Assembly: GCF_002099195.1 (NCBI RefSeq)
Contig: NZ_NBYX01000019.1
Location: 62,001 to 126,000, forward strand
Length of the DNA: 64,000 nt
Direction of reading: 5' to 3'
Source of the DNA: Burkholderia puraquae
Lineage (GTDB): Bacteria; Pseudomonadota; Gammaproteobacteria; Burkholderiales; Burkholderiaceae
Shown one piece after another: positions 8,426-17,619 of this stretch (its first letter is position 1; every line of letters starts with the position of its first letter). The translations under genes were made by a program, and so were the position numbers. Under the pieces are notes generated by a model that saw only the letters and a list, made by a program, of their open reading frames with translations, did no database searches and was not told the origin of the DNA.

Positions 8426-9157
8426 ATGCGCCGGACGGGCGGCATGATGAAGATTCGCTGGCTGCCTGCGCTGCTGATTCTCGTCGTCGTCGCGGTTACG
8501 ATCCGTCTCGGTTTCTGGCAGCGCGACCGCGCGCACCAGAAGGAAGCGCTGCAGGCGAGCATCGAGCGCTACGAGCAGGCGGCACCCGTCGACGTCGGCG
8601 CGCAACCGATTCCGCTCGCGTCGATCGAGTTTCATCGCGTGCGTGCGACGGGCCGTTTCCTGCCCGACCAGGCCGTGTTCCTCGACAATCGGCCGTATAA
8701 CGACCAGCCGGGTTTTTACGTCGTGATGCCGTTTAAACTCACGGGCGGCGGCGTCGTGCTCGTGAACCGCGGCTGGCTGCCGCGCAATATCGCCGATCGC
8801 ACGGCGATCGAGCCGTTCGCGACGCCCGCAGGCGACGTCGAGATCGTGGGCATCGCGCGCGCCGACGCGTCGCGCGCGTTCGAGCTCGGCGAAGGCGGGT
8901 CGGCCGCGCACCAGAAGATCCGGCAGAACCTGGACGTCGCCGCGTATGCGAAGGAAACGGGGCTGCCGCTGCAGCCGTTCGTGATCCAGCAGACGAGCGA
9001 CGACGGTGACAAGCTCGTGCGCGACTGGCCGGCGGCGACGACCGGCGTCGAGCGCAATTACGGTTACATGTTTCAGTGGTGGGCGATGGCGGCGGCCGCG
9101 CTCGGCTTCGGCCTGTATGCCGCGAGGCGTGCGGCGAAGAAGTCGGCCGGCGCGTGA
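8426..9157 (+). CDS. SURF1 family cytochrome oxidase biogenesis protein
   Basis: 243-aa SURF1/Shy1 homologue that aids heme a insertion into subunit I. It has the family topology: an N-terminal helix (about residues 11-25), a periplasmic domain and a C-terminal helix (about residues 215-232). Signatures include RLGFWQRDRAHQKEA, the LDNRPYNDQPGFYV segment, VNRGWLPR, and NYGYMFQWWAMA before the last helix. ATGs at 8444 and 8447 are alternative starts, giving the protein MKIRWLPAL at its N-terminus. Confidence 0.93.
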   Translation: MRRTGGMMKIRWLPALLILVVVAVTIRLGFWQRDRAHQKEALQASIERYEQAAPVDVGAQPIPLASIEFHRVRATGRFLPDQAVFLDNRPYNDQPGFYVVMPFKLTGGGVVLVNRGWLPRNIADRTAIEPFATPAGDVEIVGIARADASRAFELGEGGSAAHQKIRQNLDVAAYAKETGLPLQPFVIQQTSDDGDKLVRDWPAATTGVERNYGYMFQWWAMAAAALGFGLYAARRAAKKSAGA

Positions 9158-9211
9158 GTGCCATGCCAGGACGCGGCGCCGGCGCCGCGGGTTCGTTTCG
9201 AGAGGTCTGAT

Positions 9212-9844
9212 TTGTCCATGCAATCTTCCCGTCAGGGTCCGGCCGCTGCGCCGATGTCGCAGGCGGCCCGCAAGCGCGGCCGCTGGATGCTCGTGCTGCT
9301 GGGTCTCGTGTGCGCTGCACCGATGATCGCGTCGTACTTCACCTATTACGTGATCAAGCCGAAGGGCGGCTCGACCAACTACGGCACGCTGATCGAGCCG
9401 CAGCGTCCGATCCCCGCGGATCTGCAGGTGACCGACGAAACCGGCAAGACCGTGCCGCTGTCGTCGCTGCGCGGCGTGTGGCTGTTCGTGATGACCGACC
9501 GCAGCGCGTGCGACGAAGCGTGCGCGAAGAAGCTCTATTTCATGCGCCAGATCCGCGTCACGCAGGCGGGCGAGCGGCACCGGCTCACGATGGTGTGGCT
9601 GCGCAGCGATGCAGGCGCGACGCCGCAGAAGGTGCTGGATGCGTACCCGGAGACGCGCCGGCTCGTCGCCGACCCGGCCGCGGTGGCCGCGTGGCTGCCG
9701 GCCGACGCGGGCACGAAGGACAGCGACCACATCTACATGGTCGACCCGAACGGCAACCTGATGATGCGCTTCCCGAAGGATCCGAACCCCAGCAAGATCA
9801 AGTCGGACGTGACGAAGCTGCTGAAGTGGTCGAGCATCGGCTAA
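9212..9844 (+). CDS. SCO-like membrane-anchored thioredoxin-fold protein of the oxidase cluster
   Basis: About 210 aa: a basic N-terminus, one transmembrane helix (about residues 26-47) and a periplasmic thioredoxin-like domain. A CDEAC (Cx3C) pair sits where SCO proteins bind copper, followed by HIYMVDPNGNLMMRFPKD, which resembles the SCO C-terminal region. A role in CuA maturation or thiol redox is inferred. AGAGG lies six bases before the TTG at 9212, while ATG 9218 is the nearest conventional start. It sits between the SURF1 gene and ctaA, consistent with assembly of the same complex. Confidence 0.78.
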   Translation: MSMQSSRQGPAAAPMSQAARKRGRWMLVLLGLVCAAPMIASYFTYYVIKPKGGSTNYGTLIEPQRPIPADLQVTDETGKTVPLSSLRGVWLFVMTDRSACDEACAKKLYFMRQIRVTQAGERHRLTMVWLRSDAGATPQKVLDAYPETRRLVADPAAVAAWLPADAGTKDSDHIYMVDPNGNLMMRFPKDPNPSKIKSDVTKLLKWSSIG

Positions 9845-9868
9845 GGCAACGCGAGAGGCAATGAACCG

Positions 9869-10981
9869 ATGTCGTATCTAGTGCAACTCGGCCTGATCGG
9901 CTTCTGCATCGCGCTGCTGCCGCTGTCGTACGTGTGGGTGAAGGCCGACGACAACAAGTTTCGCAAGCTGGTGTGGATCACCACCTTCCTGACGCTCGAC
10001 CTCGTGATGTTCGGCGGCTTCACGCGGCTGACCGATTCGGGGCTCGGCTGCCCCGACTGGCCCGGCTGCTACGGCACGTCGTCGCCGTTCGTCGCGCACG
10101 CCGCGATCTCGGCCGCGCACCAGGCGATGCCGACGGGCCCCGTCAGCATGACGAAGGCGTGGATCGAGATGATCCACCGCTATTTCGCGATGGCGATCGG
10201 CGTGCTGATCATCGCGCAGGTCGTGATCGCGTGGTCCGCGCGGCTGCGCCGCCGCCCGCTGCACGTGTCGCCGTGGTGGCCGACGAGCCTGCTGCTGCTG
10301 ATCCTCGTGCAGGGCGCGTTCGGCGCATGGACGGTCACGATGAAGCTGCAGCCGGTGATCGTCACGATCCACCTGCTGCTCGGCCTCACGCTGCTCGGCA
10401 CGCTCGGCTGGCTCGCGGCGCGGCAGACGCCGCTGCCGTCGTACGACCCGGAAGCCGGCCGCTATCGCGCGGCCGCGCTCGCGGCGCTCGTGCTGCTGGT
10501 CGTGCAGATCGCGCTCGGCGGCTGGGTGAGCACCAACTACGCGGTGCTCGCGTGTACCGACTTCCCGACCTGCAACGGCCAGTGGATCCCGCCGATGGAC
10601 TTCCAGCACGGCTTCCACCTGTGGCGCGCGCTCGGGATGACGAAGGACGGTGAGGCGATCACGCAGGACGCGCTGGTCGCGATCCACTGGACGCACCGCA
10701 CGTTCGCGTTCGTCGTGGTCGCGTACCTGGTCGCGTTCGCGCTGAAGATGCGCCGCTTCGAATCGCTGCGGCGGCCCGCGAACGGCGTGCTGCTGGTCGT
10801 CCTGCTGCAGTTCGTGACGGGCCTGACCAACATCGTGCTGCAGTGGCCGCTGCCGGTCGCCGTTGCGCACAACGGCGGGGCCGCGATCCTGCTGCTGCTC
10901 GTCGTCATGTTAAACTTTCGCATCCTTTCAAGCCGCCCCGGCCGTGTCGCGCAGCCTGCGCGCGACGCCGCCCCGGCGTGA
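9869..10981 (+). CDS. ctaA: heme A synthase (COX15/CtaA)
   Basis: 370-aa polytopic enzyme that oxidises heme O to heme A for the aa3 oxidase. Eight transmembrane segments in two homologous halves are expected. Visible conserved elements are [21 protein letters not shown] in the first half and [19 protein letters not shown] in the second, each with a cysteine pair, together with the heme-ligand histidines in EMIHRYFAM and IHWTHRTFA. The ctaB start follows 8 nt after the stop, so the two enzymes of heme A synthesis are co-transcribed. Confidence 0.96.
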   Translation: MSYLVQLGLIGFCIALLPLSYVWVKADDNKFRKLVWITTFLTLDLVMFGGFTRLTDSGLGCPDWPGCYGTSSPFVAHAAISAAHQAMPTGPVSMTKAWIEMIHRYFAMAIGVLIIAQVVIAWSARLRRRPLHVSPWWPTSLLLLILVQGAFGAWTVTMKLQPVIVTIHLLLGLTLLGTLGWLAARQTPLPSYDPEAGRYRAAALAALVLLVVQIALGGWVSTNYAVLACTDFPTCNGQWIPPMDFQHGFHLWRALGMTKDGEAITQDALVAIHWTHRTFAFVVVAYLVAFALKMRRFESLRRPANGVLLVVLLQFVTGLTNIVLQWPLPVAVAHNGGAAILLLLVVMLNFRILSSRPGRVAQPARDAAPA

Positions 10982-10989
10982 CCGCCCCC

Positions 10990-11892
10990 ATGCAAAGTAC
11001 CCTTTCCCAATCGCCCGGTAGCCGGTTTTCGCAGTACATGGCGCTGACGAAGCCGCGTGTCACGCAGCTCGCGGTGTTCTGCGCGGTGATCGGCATGTTC
11101 CTCGCGACGCCGGGCATGGTGCCGTGGCATGTGCTGATCGGCGGCACGGTCGGCATCTGGCTGCTGGCCGGCGCCGCGTTCGCGATCAACTGCCTCGTCG
11201 AACAGAAGATCGACGCGATGATGCGCCGTACCGCGTGGCGCCCGTCTGCGCGCGGCGAGATCACGACCCCGCAGATCCTGGTGTTCTCGGCCGTGCTCGG
11301 CAGTGTCGGCGCATGGACGCTCTATACGTTCACGAACCCGCTGACGATGTGGCTGACGATCGCCACCTTCGTCGGCTACGCAGTGATCTACACGCTGCTG
11401 CTCAAGCCGATGACGCCGCAGAACATCGTGATCGGCGGCGCATCGGGTGCGATGCCGCCGGCGCTCGGCTGGGCCGCGGTCACCGGCGCGGTGCCGGGCG
11501 ACGCGTGGATCCTCGTGCTGATCATCTTCGTGTGGACGCCGCCGCATTTCTGGGTGCTCGCGCTCTATCGCCGCAAGGATTACGAGAACGCGGGGCTGCC
11601 GATGCTGCCCGTCACGCACGGCGAGAAGTTCACGCGGCTGCACATCCTGCTGTACACGGTGATCCTGTTCGCGGTCACGCTGATGCCGTTCATCTCCGGG
11701 ATGAGCGGGGCCGTCTACCTGACGAGCGCGGTGCTGCTCGGCGCGGTGTTCCTCGCGTATGCATGGAAGATCCATCGCGACTATTCGGACGAACTCGCCC
11801 GCAAGGCCTTCCGCTACTCGATCGTCTACCTGTCGCTGCTGTTCGCCGCGCTGCTCGTCGATCACTATGCACGCCCGCTGCTCGGCGTGTAA
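10990..11892 (+). CDS. ctaB: protoheme IX farnesyltransferase (heme O synthase)
   Basis: 300-aa UbiA-superfamily prenyltransferase that converts protoheme to heme O. The first aspartate-containing motif appears as [15 protein letters not shown], and the family block [24 protein letters not shown] is intact. About nine helices are expected. The frame is open further upstream, but ATG 10990 matches the family N-terminus (a short tail, then [10 protein letters not shown]). It lies directly after ctaA and before the SCO gene. Confidence 0.96.
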   Translation: MQSTLSQSPGSRFSQYMALTKPRVTQLAVFCAVIGMFLATPGMVPWHVLIGGTVGIWLLAGAAFAINCLVEQKIDAMMRRTAWRPSARGEITTPQILVFSAVLGSVGAWTLYTFTNPLTMWLTIATFVGYAVIYTLLLKPMTPQNIVIGGASGAMPPALGWAAVTGAVPGDAWILVLIIFVWTPPHFWVLALYRRKDYENAGLPMLPVTHGEKFTRLHILLYTVILFAVTLMPFISGMSGAVYLTSAVLLGAVFLAYAWKIHRDYSDELARKAFRYSIVYLSLLFAALLVDHYARPLLGV

Positions 11893-11910
11893 CCGCACGG
11901 TTTGAACGCA

Positions 11911-12528
11911 ATGCTCCAATCACGGTTCGGGCGCCGCGCGCGCCAAGGCTGGATGCTCGCATGCGCATTCACGGCAGCGCTGCTGCTCGCCGGATGCGAC
12001 AACGCGCCGAAATTCCAGAATCTCGACATCACCGGCAACACGCAGTTCGGCAGCGACTTCTCGCTGCCCGATACGGCCGGCAAGGTGCGCACGCTCGCCG
12101 ACTTCAAGGGCCGTGCCGTCGTGATGTTCTTCGGCTATACGCACTGCCCGGACGTGTGCCCGACGACGATGGCCGAGCTGTCCGAAGCGTTGAAGCAGCT
12201 CGGGCCCGATGCGGCGAAACGCGTGCAGGTGCTGTTCGTCACCGTCGATCCGGAGCGTGACACGCCGGCGCTGCTCGGCCAGTACGTGCCCGCGTTCGAT
12301 CCGTCGTTCATCGGGCTGCGGCCGGCCGACGAAGCGGCGCTGAAGAAGGTCACGAAGGATTTCCGCGTGTACTACGCGAAGGTGCCCGGCAAGACGCCCG
12401 GCAGCTACACGATGGATCACACCGCCGCGAGCTACGTGTTCGACCGCGACGGCAAGCTGCGCCTGTTCGTGCGCGACGGCCAGGGCCCCGGCCCGTGGGT
12501 CCACGACCTGAAGCTGCTGGTCGACTGA
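11911..12528 (+). CDS. SCO1/SenC family copper chaperone lipoprotein
   Basis: 205-aa protein with a lipoprotein signal (LLAGC lipobox, cysteine near residue 30) and a thioredoxin-like SCO domain. The copper site is complete: CPDVC (Cx3C) and a distal histidine in TMDHTAASYVFD. SCO proteins deliver copper to the CuA site of subunit II. A TTG at 11902 is an alternative start. It is the last gene of the ctaA-ctaB-SCO run; a GC hairpin follows the stop. Confidence 0.94.
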   Translation: MLQSRFGRRARQGWMLACAFTAALLLAGCDNAPKFQNLDITGNTQFGSDFSLPDTAGKVRTLADFKGRAVVMFFGYTHCPDVCPTTMAELSEALKQLGPDAAKRVQVLFVTVDPERDTPALLGQYVPAFDPSFIGLRPADEAALKKVTKDFRVYYAKVPGKTPGSYTMDHTAASYVFDRDGKLRLFVRDGQGPGPWVHDLKLLVD

Positions 12529-12561
12529 CCGGCCGACGCCGGGCGCCCGGCCCGGCGATCT

Positions 12562-12590
12562 CGTGACGGCCGCCACGCGCCGTCACGCTT
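12562..12590 (+). terminator. possible terminator after the SCO gene
   Basis: Inverted repeat CGTGACGG / CCGTCACG with a 10-nt loop followed by CTTTCC. The stem is good but the U-tract is poor, so termination is uncertain. Confidence 0.4.
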
Positions 12591-12668
12591 TCCCGCTCTC
12601 CTCGTTGTTTGCATGCGCCGCCTGTCGGGCGGCGTATCGGCCTGCGCGCGCATCGCGCAGGTGTCGCG

Positions 12669-12959
12669 TTACGGCAGCGCGGGTACGTTGAAGCCGGATG
12701 CGGCACGCGTGATCCGGAATTCCGTCACGCGATACGTGGCGAGCCCCTCGGTGACGAACGGATCGGTCTTCAGGATCGCGTCCAGCTCGTCGCGATCGAT
12801 GCGGGCCGCGAGGATCACGCCGCCTTCGCGCGGCACCTTCGGTCCCGCTGCGATGAAGATGCCCTTGTCGAACTGCGGCTGCAGAAAGGCGCGATGGCGT
12901 TCGAGCGCATCGTCGATGCGCTCGAGCGATGCGGTGTAGTGGATGTCGATGACGTACAT
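12669..12959 (-). CDS. YciI family protein
   Basis: 96-aa protein of the YciI/dimeric alpha-beta barrel family. It begins MYVIDIHYTASLERID and keeps the HRAFL segment and the aspartate-containing TDPFVTEGLATYRVTEF block, with GPKVPREGGVILA in the middle. YciI-like proteins are small stand-alone domains with poorly defined enzymatic roles. It is convergent with the oxidase cluster and divergent from the chemoreceptor gene, so probably monocistronic. Confidence 0.88.
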   Translation of the reverse strand: MYVIDIHYTASLERIDDALERHRAFLQPQFDKGIFIAAGPKVPREGGVILAARIDRDELDAILKTDPFVTEGLATYRVTEFRITRAASGFNVPALP

Positions 12960-13188
12960 GGATGGCCCCCGGAATGGCGCCGGCGCTTTGCGCGCCGGCC
13001 AGCCGGTCTTTTTAGCACAGCGTATGCGGGCTGTCGCGCCGGCGGTTGCGTGCGGGGCGAGGGGGCATGCCGAGCGCCGGTTCGTATTCAAGTTGTAAGC
13101 CTCGGTGCCGTAAATAAATGGGCAAGCGTTTGCGCGCGGCAGGCCGTTCGCGCGCAGCGCGCGCATCGACATCGACAAAGGCACGCAG

Positions 13189-14793
13189 ATGAGCAGAATG
13201 AGTTTGAACCGCAAGCTGTGGCTCGCGCTTGCGCTGGTATGGATCGGGCTCCTGGGCGTCGGCGCATGGAGTGCGTACGAGACGCGCGCGACGATGCTCG
13301 CCGAACGCAAGGCAGGCATCGCGAATCTCGTCGACTCGGCGGCCGGCATCGTGACGGCGTATCACGCACTCGCGCAGGGCGGCACGCTGCCCGAGGCCGA
13401 TGCGAAGCGCGACGCGCTCGCGAGCCTCGCCGCGATGCGCTACGGCGATTCGGGCTACGTGTTCGTGATGGACTCGAAACCGGTCGTGCTGATGCATCCG
13501 ACGCTGCCGAAGCTGGTCGGCACGCAGGTCGGCGACTATCTCGACCCGGACGGCAAGCCGCTGTTCGTCACGATCCTGAACGCGGCGAAGGAAACCGGCA
13601 GCGGCTTCGCCGAATACCGCGGGCGCCTGCCGCACAGCGAGACCGCCGTGCCGAAGATCAGCTACGTCACGCGCTTCACGCCCTGGGACTGGAACATCTC
13701 GAGCGGCGTCTTCCTGAAGGACATCGACACCATCTATTACCGGACGCTGCTCGGCCACCTTCTGGTCGTGTTCGTGATCGGCTTCGTGATCAGCGCGGCG
13801 ATGCTGGTGATCATCCGCAACGTGCGCAGCAGCCTCGGCGGCGAGCCCGACGAAGCGGCCGCGCTCGCGGCGCGCATCGCGCAGGGCGACCTGACGCAGC
13901 CGGTGCCCGTGCGTGCGGGCGACCGCACGAGCATGATGGCCGCGATGCACGACATGCAGGCACGGCTGCAGGCGACGATCGGCGGGATTCGGCAGTCGGC
14001 CGGATCGATCGCGTCGGCGAGCCGCCAGATCTCGGCCGGCAACGACGACCTGTCGCAGCGCACCGAGGAGCAGGCCGCGTCGCTGGAAGAAACCGCCGCG
14101 AGCATGGAGCAGCTGACCGCGACGGTGAAGCAGAACGCCGACAACGCGCGGCAGGCGAGCGGGCTTGCGAACAGCGCATCGGAGATCGCGCGCACGGGGA
14201 GCGACGTCGTGAACCGCGTGATCGGCACGATGGGCGAGATCGACGACAGCTCGCGCAAGATTGCCGACATCATCGGCGTGATCGAAGGCATCGCATTCCA
14301 GACCAACATCCTCGCACTGAATGCGGCAGTCGAAGCCGCGCGCGCCGGCGAGCAGGGCCGCGGCTTCGCGGTGGTCGCGGGCGAAGTGCGCTCGCTTGCG
14401 CAGCGCAGCGCGACGGCCTCGAAGGAGATCCGCGAGCTGATCGTCGATTCGGTCGAGCGCGTGCGCAACGGGTCGACGTTGGTCGGCCAGGCCGGCACGA
14501 CGATGGGCGAGATCCTGCAGGCCGTCGCACGCGTGACCGACATCATGGGCGAGATCGCGGCGGCGTCCGAGGAGCAGGCGAGCGGCATCACGCAGGTCGG
14601 GCGCGCGGTCACGCAGATGGACCAGGTGACGCAGCAGAACGCGGCGCTCGTCGAGGAGGCCGCCGCGGCCGCCGCGTCGCTGCAGGAACAGGCCGCGCGG
14701 CTGCGCGACACGGTTGGCGCGTTCCGGGTCGGCGGGCAGGCGGTCGAACCTGCATTCGACACGAAGGCGGCCGTTCGGGCGGCGGTGGCGTGA
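13189..14793 (+). CDS. methyl-accepting chemotaxis protein with single Cache (sCache_2) sensor
   Basis: 534-aa chemoreceptor. An N-terminal helix (about residues 9-29) precedes a periplasmic sCache-type domain (about residues 30-180) with [18 protein letters not shown] and the typical [15 protein letters not shown] end. A second helix (about residues 186-207) and a HAMP-like segment follow. The cytoplasmic coiled coil carries the conserved hairpin tip [20 protein letters not shown] (about residues 364-383). The ligand is unknown. No other che genes are adjacent, so it presumably feeds a central CheA/CheW system encoded elsewhere. Confidence 0.95.
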   Translation: MSRMSLNRKLWLALALVWIGLLGVGAWSAYETRATMLAERKAGIANLVDSAAGIVTAYHALAQGGTLPEADAKRDALASLAAMRYGDSGYVFVMDSKPVVLMHPTLPKLVGTQVGDYLDPDGKPLFVTILNAAKETGSGFAEYRGRLPHSETAVPKISYVTRFTPWDWNISSGVFLKDIDTIYYRTLLGHLLVVFVIGFVISAAMLVIIRNVRSSLGGEPDEAAALAARIAQGDLTQPVPVRAGDRTSMMAAMHDMQARLQATIGGIRQSAGSIASASRQISAGNDDLSQRTEEQAASLEETAASMEQLTATVKQNADNARQASGLANSASEIARTGSDVVNRVIGTMGEIDDSSRKIADIIGVIEGIAFQTNILALNAAVEAARAGEQGRGFAVVAGEVRSLAQRSATASKEIRELIVDSVERVRNGSTLVGQAGTTMGEILQAVARVTDIMGEIAAASEEQASGITQVGRAVTQMDQVTQQNAALVEEAAAAAASLQEQAARLRDTVGAFRVGGQAVEPAFDTKAAVRAAVA

Positions 14794-14997
14794 CGCGCTC
14801 AGGCTGATGCGCAACTCGCATAAACGCAACTAACCGCCGAGTCGCGCAACCTCTGCCAGCACCGCTGCGGTGCATACCCATATGAGCGGGATGTATTTCA
14901 CTTCCCGCCGATCCTGTGACACCATTTGCCCCTTCCTGCGAGTCGGGGCATACCCGTATCGCGCCCCATTTTTAGTAAGCAAGCAAGCGAGAAACAG

Positions 14998-15813
14998 ATG
15001 AAGCGTCGCAGTCTCCTGAAGGTATTTTCCGTGCTGGCCACCGGTGCAGCGCTGACGCTGTCGGCAGGCGCGCACGCCGAAGACAAGGTGATCAAGGTCG
15101 GCACGGTCGCCGGCCCGGATTCGGAAGTGTGGCAACTCGTGCAGAAGGTCGCGAAGGAGAAGGAAGGCCTGAACGTGAAGGTCATCGAGTTCAACGACTA
15201 CGTGCAGCCGAACGCGGCGCTCGACTCGGGCGACCTCGACGCGAACAGCTTCCAGCACCAGCCCTACCTCGACAGCCAGGTGAAGCAGCGCGGCTACAAG
15301 ATCGTCAGCGCGGGCCTGACCTACATCTCGCCGATGGGCGTGTACTCGAAGAAGTTCAAGGCGCTGAAGGACCTGCCGCAAGGCGCGAAGCTCGCGGTGC
15401 CGAACGATCCGTCGAACGAGAACCGCGCGCTGCTGCTGCTGCAGACGCAAGGCGTGATCAAGCTGAAGGCGGGCGCCGGCACGGGCGGCAACAACGCGAC
15501 GGTGCTCGACATCGTCGAGAACCCGAAGAAGCTGAAGATCTCCGAACTCGACGCCGCGCAACTGCCGCGCGTGCTGTCGGACGTCGACGCGGCCGTGATC
15601 AACACGAACTACGCGCTCGCCGCGAACCTGCAGCCGACCAAGGACGCGATCGCGCTGGAAGCGCTGACGAGCCCGTATGCGAACCTGATCGCCGTGCGCG
15701 CGAAGGACAAGGATCAGCCGTGGGTGAAGAAGCTGGTCAAGGCGTACCAGTCGCCGGAAGTGAGGGAGTTCATCAAGAAGCAGTTCAAGGGCTCGATGGT
15801 CGCGTCGTTCTGA
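14998..15813 (+). CDS. metQ: MetQ/NlpA family ABC transporter substrate-binding protein
   Basis: 271-aa periplasmic binding protein of the NlpA/MetQ family, which usually binds methionine or small amino acids. A Sec signal peptide ending near AHA-ED (residue 28) is present, but there is no lipobox cysteine, unlike E. coli MetQ. Family features include GPDSEVWQLV, EFNDYVQPNAALDSGDLDAN, FQHQPYLD and VINTNYALAANL. No metN or metI partner is adjacent and a terminator follows, so it is an orphan binding protein that may use permeases encoded elsewhere. The ATG 14998 matches the signal peptide start. Confidence 0.9.
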   Translation: MKRRSLLKVFSVLATGAALTLSAGAHAEDKVIKVGTVAGPDSEVWQLVQKVAKEKEGLNVKVIEFNDYVQPNAALDSGDLDANSFQHQPYLDSQVKQRGYKIVSAGLTYISPMGVYSKKFKALKDLPQGAKLAVPNDPSNENRALLLLQTQGVIKLKAGAGTGGNNATVLDIVENPKKLKISELDAAQLPRVLSDVDAAVINTNYALAANLQPTKDAIALEALTSPYANLIAVRAKDKDQPWVKKLVKAYQSPEVREFIKKQFKGSMVASF

Positions 15814-15834
15814 ACGCGATCGGGTGACCGAACG

Positions 15835-15862
15835 AAGGCCTGCACGTGTGCAGGCCTTTTTT
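15835..15862 (+). terminator. intrinsic terminator after metQ
   Basis: Near-perfect palindrome AAGGCCTGCAC-GT-GTGCAGGCCTT followed by a run of T, beginning 21 nt after the stop. Confidence 0.92.
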
Positions 15863-16205
15863 ATGTGCGATCGGTGTGCTTTCGAGATTCAGGGGCAGCG
15901 CGAAGTTACACATTTCAATTGCATTGAAGTTCATTGATAAAAGCCGTTTGGTAACGGTTCGTCACGCTGGTATGGAACGTATGCGCCGTCGCTCGAATTC
16001 AGCATCGACATGCACGCTCTCTCTTTGGTGTCCCGTTGCGCCCCGTCACTGTTCACGCCGAGCCAAATAACGATCTATTTCGCGTGAGGCTCCAGCGTCG
16101 TTGCGGAGCGATCGGACAACAAATCGGCAGGGTATGTCGGCGCAATAACCGTATGTCTTCGTTAGACTAAAAAGCAGTGTTAAAAATCACACGCGAGGAC
16201 GCTGA
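15863..16205. other. intergenic stretch before the STM2901-like pseudogene
   Basis: 343 nt without a supportable gene. It is less GC-rich than the surroundings and marks the left edge of an AT-rich patch that continues to about 16875. No insertion sequence end, tRNA or direct repeat was recognised. AGGAC lies shortly before the ATG at 16206, so the decayed gene keeps a plausible ribosome binding site. Confidence 0.5.
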
Positions 16206-16551
16206 ATGGGTGCTGTCGAGAAATCGAGTGGGACTTGCAGTTATTACGGGATGATCAATCTGACCGCGGAAGAGTTGTTCTTCTGGATCATGGTCGACGA
16301 AACGATGAATCAGTTGGGCGAGAAGAGTTTTTCAAAAGGCTCAATTCCCGTTTGGTTTGAAATTGCCAACAATGGTGGGCGGTCCCGTACGAAATTTGAA
16401 AATCAGGTTGGTTCGAAACATCGGTACCTTTGTAGGAAGAACGATCCCCGTGCTGGGCTGGGTAATTCTTGCAAGCGATATTTATATTATTTCCGGCAAG
16501 GCGGTGGCTCACTACAATAGAGTTGCGAGAGGGGAGGATAGGCTATGGTAG
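16206..16551 (+). pseudogene. STM2901 family protein, internally deleted and frameshifted
   Basis: Two overlapping frames together resemble one STM2901-family protein. Frame one (16206-16520) begins with an N-terminus of the family type: SSGTCSYYGMINLTAEELFFWIMVDET. Frame two, open from 16357 to its stop at 16551, supplies the family-like C-terminus: NIGTFVGRTIPVLGWVILA, then HYNRVARGEDRLW. The middle of the protein appears missing between SFSKGS and the PVRNLKIRLV segment, and the frame changes there. The recollection of family layout is from memory, so the deletion size is not stated. The composition is AT-rich compared with the neighbours, suggesting acquisition by transfer followed by decay. 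It overlaps the start of the DUF1493-like remnant by 7 nt. Confidence 0.62.
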
Positions 16552-16875
16552 ATCTTGAGAAAAGAGTGATTGAGTTTGTAAGGAAAAATCCGGATTCTCT
16601 ATATCATTCATGGCTGATGAGATAACGGAAAGTACCGATTTTGATCTGGACTTGAATTTTGATGATTGTGAGGTCGAGGATCTGATGCGGGAGTATTCGG
16701 TGAAATTTAATGTTGATATAAGCGGGTTTGATATAAAAAATATTATCCGGAAGACGATTCTTCGTTTTTTGACTTGATCAATCCATTTAAGAAAAGAGTG
16801 ATCCATCGTGTTCCGGATCTGAAGGTTCGAATGCTGATCGCATCGGCAAAAGCGGGACGCTGGCTCTACGACTGA
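16545..16875 (+). pseudogene. DUF1493 family (acyl-carrier-like) protein, two frameshifts
   Basis: Three consecutive frames join into one DUF1493-like protein. Frame one starts at ATG 16545 (MVDLEKRVIEFVRKN) and stops at 16623. Frame two continues as ITESTDFDLDLNFDD, then EVEDLMREYSVKFNVDISGF. After an A6 run near 16734-16740 the third frame reads YYPEDDSSFFDLINPFKKR, then VRMLIASAKAGRWLYD, to a stop at 16873. The sequence FDLDLNFDD resembles the motif region of acyl carrier-like folds. Pairing of DUF1493 with STM2901-type genes is known from enteric genomes (from memory). The ORF begins within the last codons of the preceding remnant, as expected for a former operon. Sequencing error at the homopolymer cannot be excluded for the second shift. 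Confidence 0.62.
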
Positions 16876-16977
16876 CTGCTCACCGAGTTTGCCTACGACC
16901 TGACGGGCGCGCTGTGCGGTGTTGCTGCAAACATCGCGCAGCCCCTTTTTTCATATCGGTGCACGTCCGCCGTCCGC

Positions 16978-17286
16978 TCACATCTCGCCGCGCCGCGAGC
17001 AGATCGACATGATCTGCTGGATCGCATAGTTGTCGCGCACGCCCGGCAGCGACTGCACGACGCACTCGTGAAAGCGCCGCTCGCGCGGCAGCAGCATCGC
17101 GTTGTTGCGGTACAGCGCGTCGCACGAGCGCTGGATCAGCTGGGCCGCCGCCCCGTTGCGGCTTTCGCGCAGCGCATTGAGCATGCAGTCGTCGTATTGC
17201 GCATTGCCGTCGGTCAGCGCGAATGCCGCGCCCGGCAGCACCACTGCAACGGCTGCGAATGCGATGGCTCGGATCCCCCGTTTCAT
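16978..17286 (-). CDS. secreted four-cysteine protein (VF_A0006-like family)
   Basis: 102-aa protein with a cleavable Sec signal (MKRGIRAIAFAAVAVVLPGAAFA) and a small mature domain with exactly four cysteines spaced across helices (DDCML, RSCDAL, HECVV, SICSRR), suggesting two disulfides in the periplasm. This fits the VF_A0006 four-cysteine family, which has no known function. GGAGGG lies close before the ATG at 17286 and decides the start over the longer frame to 17325. It is divergent from the ABC transporter operon. Confidence 0.72.
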   Translation of the reverse strand: MKRGIRAIAFAAVAVVLPGAAFALTDGNAQYDDCMLNALRESRNGAAAQLIQRSCDALYRNNAMLLPRERRFHECVVQSLPGVRDNYAIQQIMSICSRRGEM

Positions 17287-17619
17287 GTGCCCTCCGATGG
17301 CGTGGACTGGGTCGGCCGACAGCATAACGTAAAGCCGTCAGCGCGGCTGACGCGTTGCGCCGGGGCCGGCGGGAACCGCCGCCGGCCGGGCTTCGCGCGC
17401 GTTCGTGGGCTTCGGCGGGCGCTGCGATCCGGGGCGTGATGCGAAAGCGCGGAGTCAGGCGGTGGTCTGCGGAAATGGTATCCTCGTGCGTTCGCCGCTG
17501 CACGCCTTCCCGGGGCGCGCACGGGCCGGCTGCCACTGCGTTGCACGCGTGGCGGCGCCCGCACGACGGCGGCGGGAATCCATCATCCAGAACCGACACA
17601 ATACGGGGGAGACACACCC

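Noticed and set aside
14794-14997. A SAM or other riboswitch before metQ
   Set aside because: No conserved riboswitch helices could be recognised by eye in the 204-nt region, and the gene lacks metN/metI partners.
15863-16205. Insertion sequence remnant beside the decayed gene pair
   Set aside because: No transposase fragment, terminal inverted repeats or target duplications were visible.
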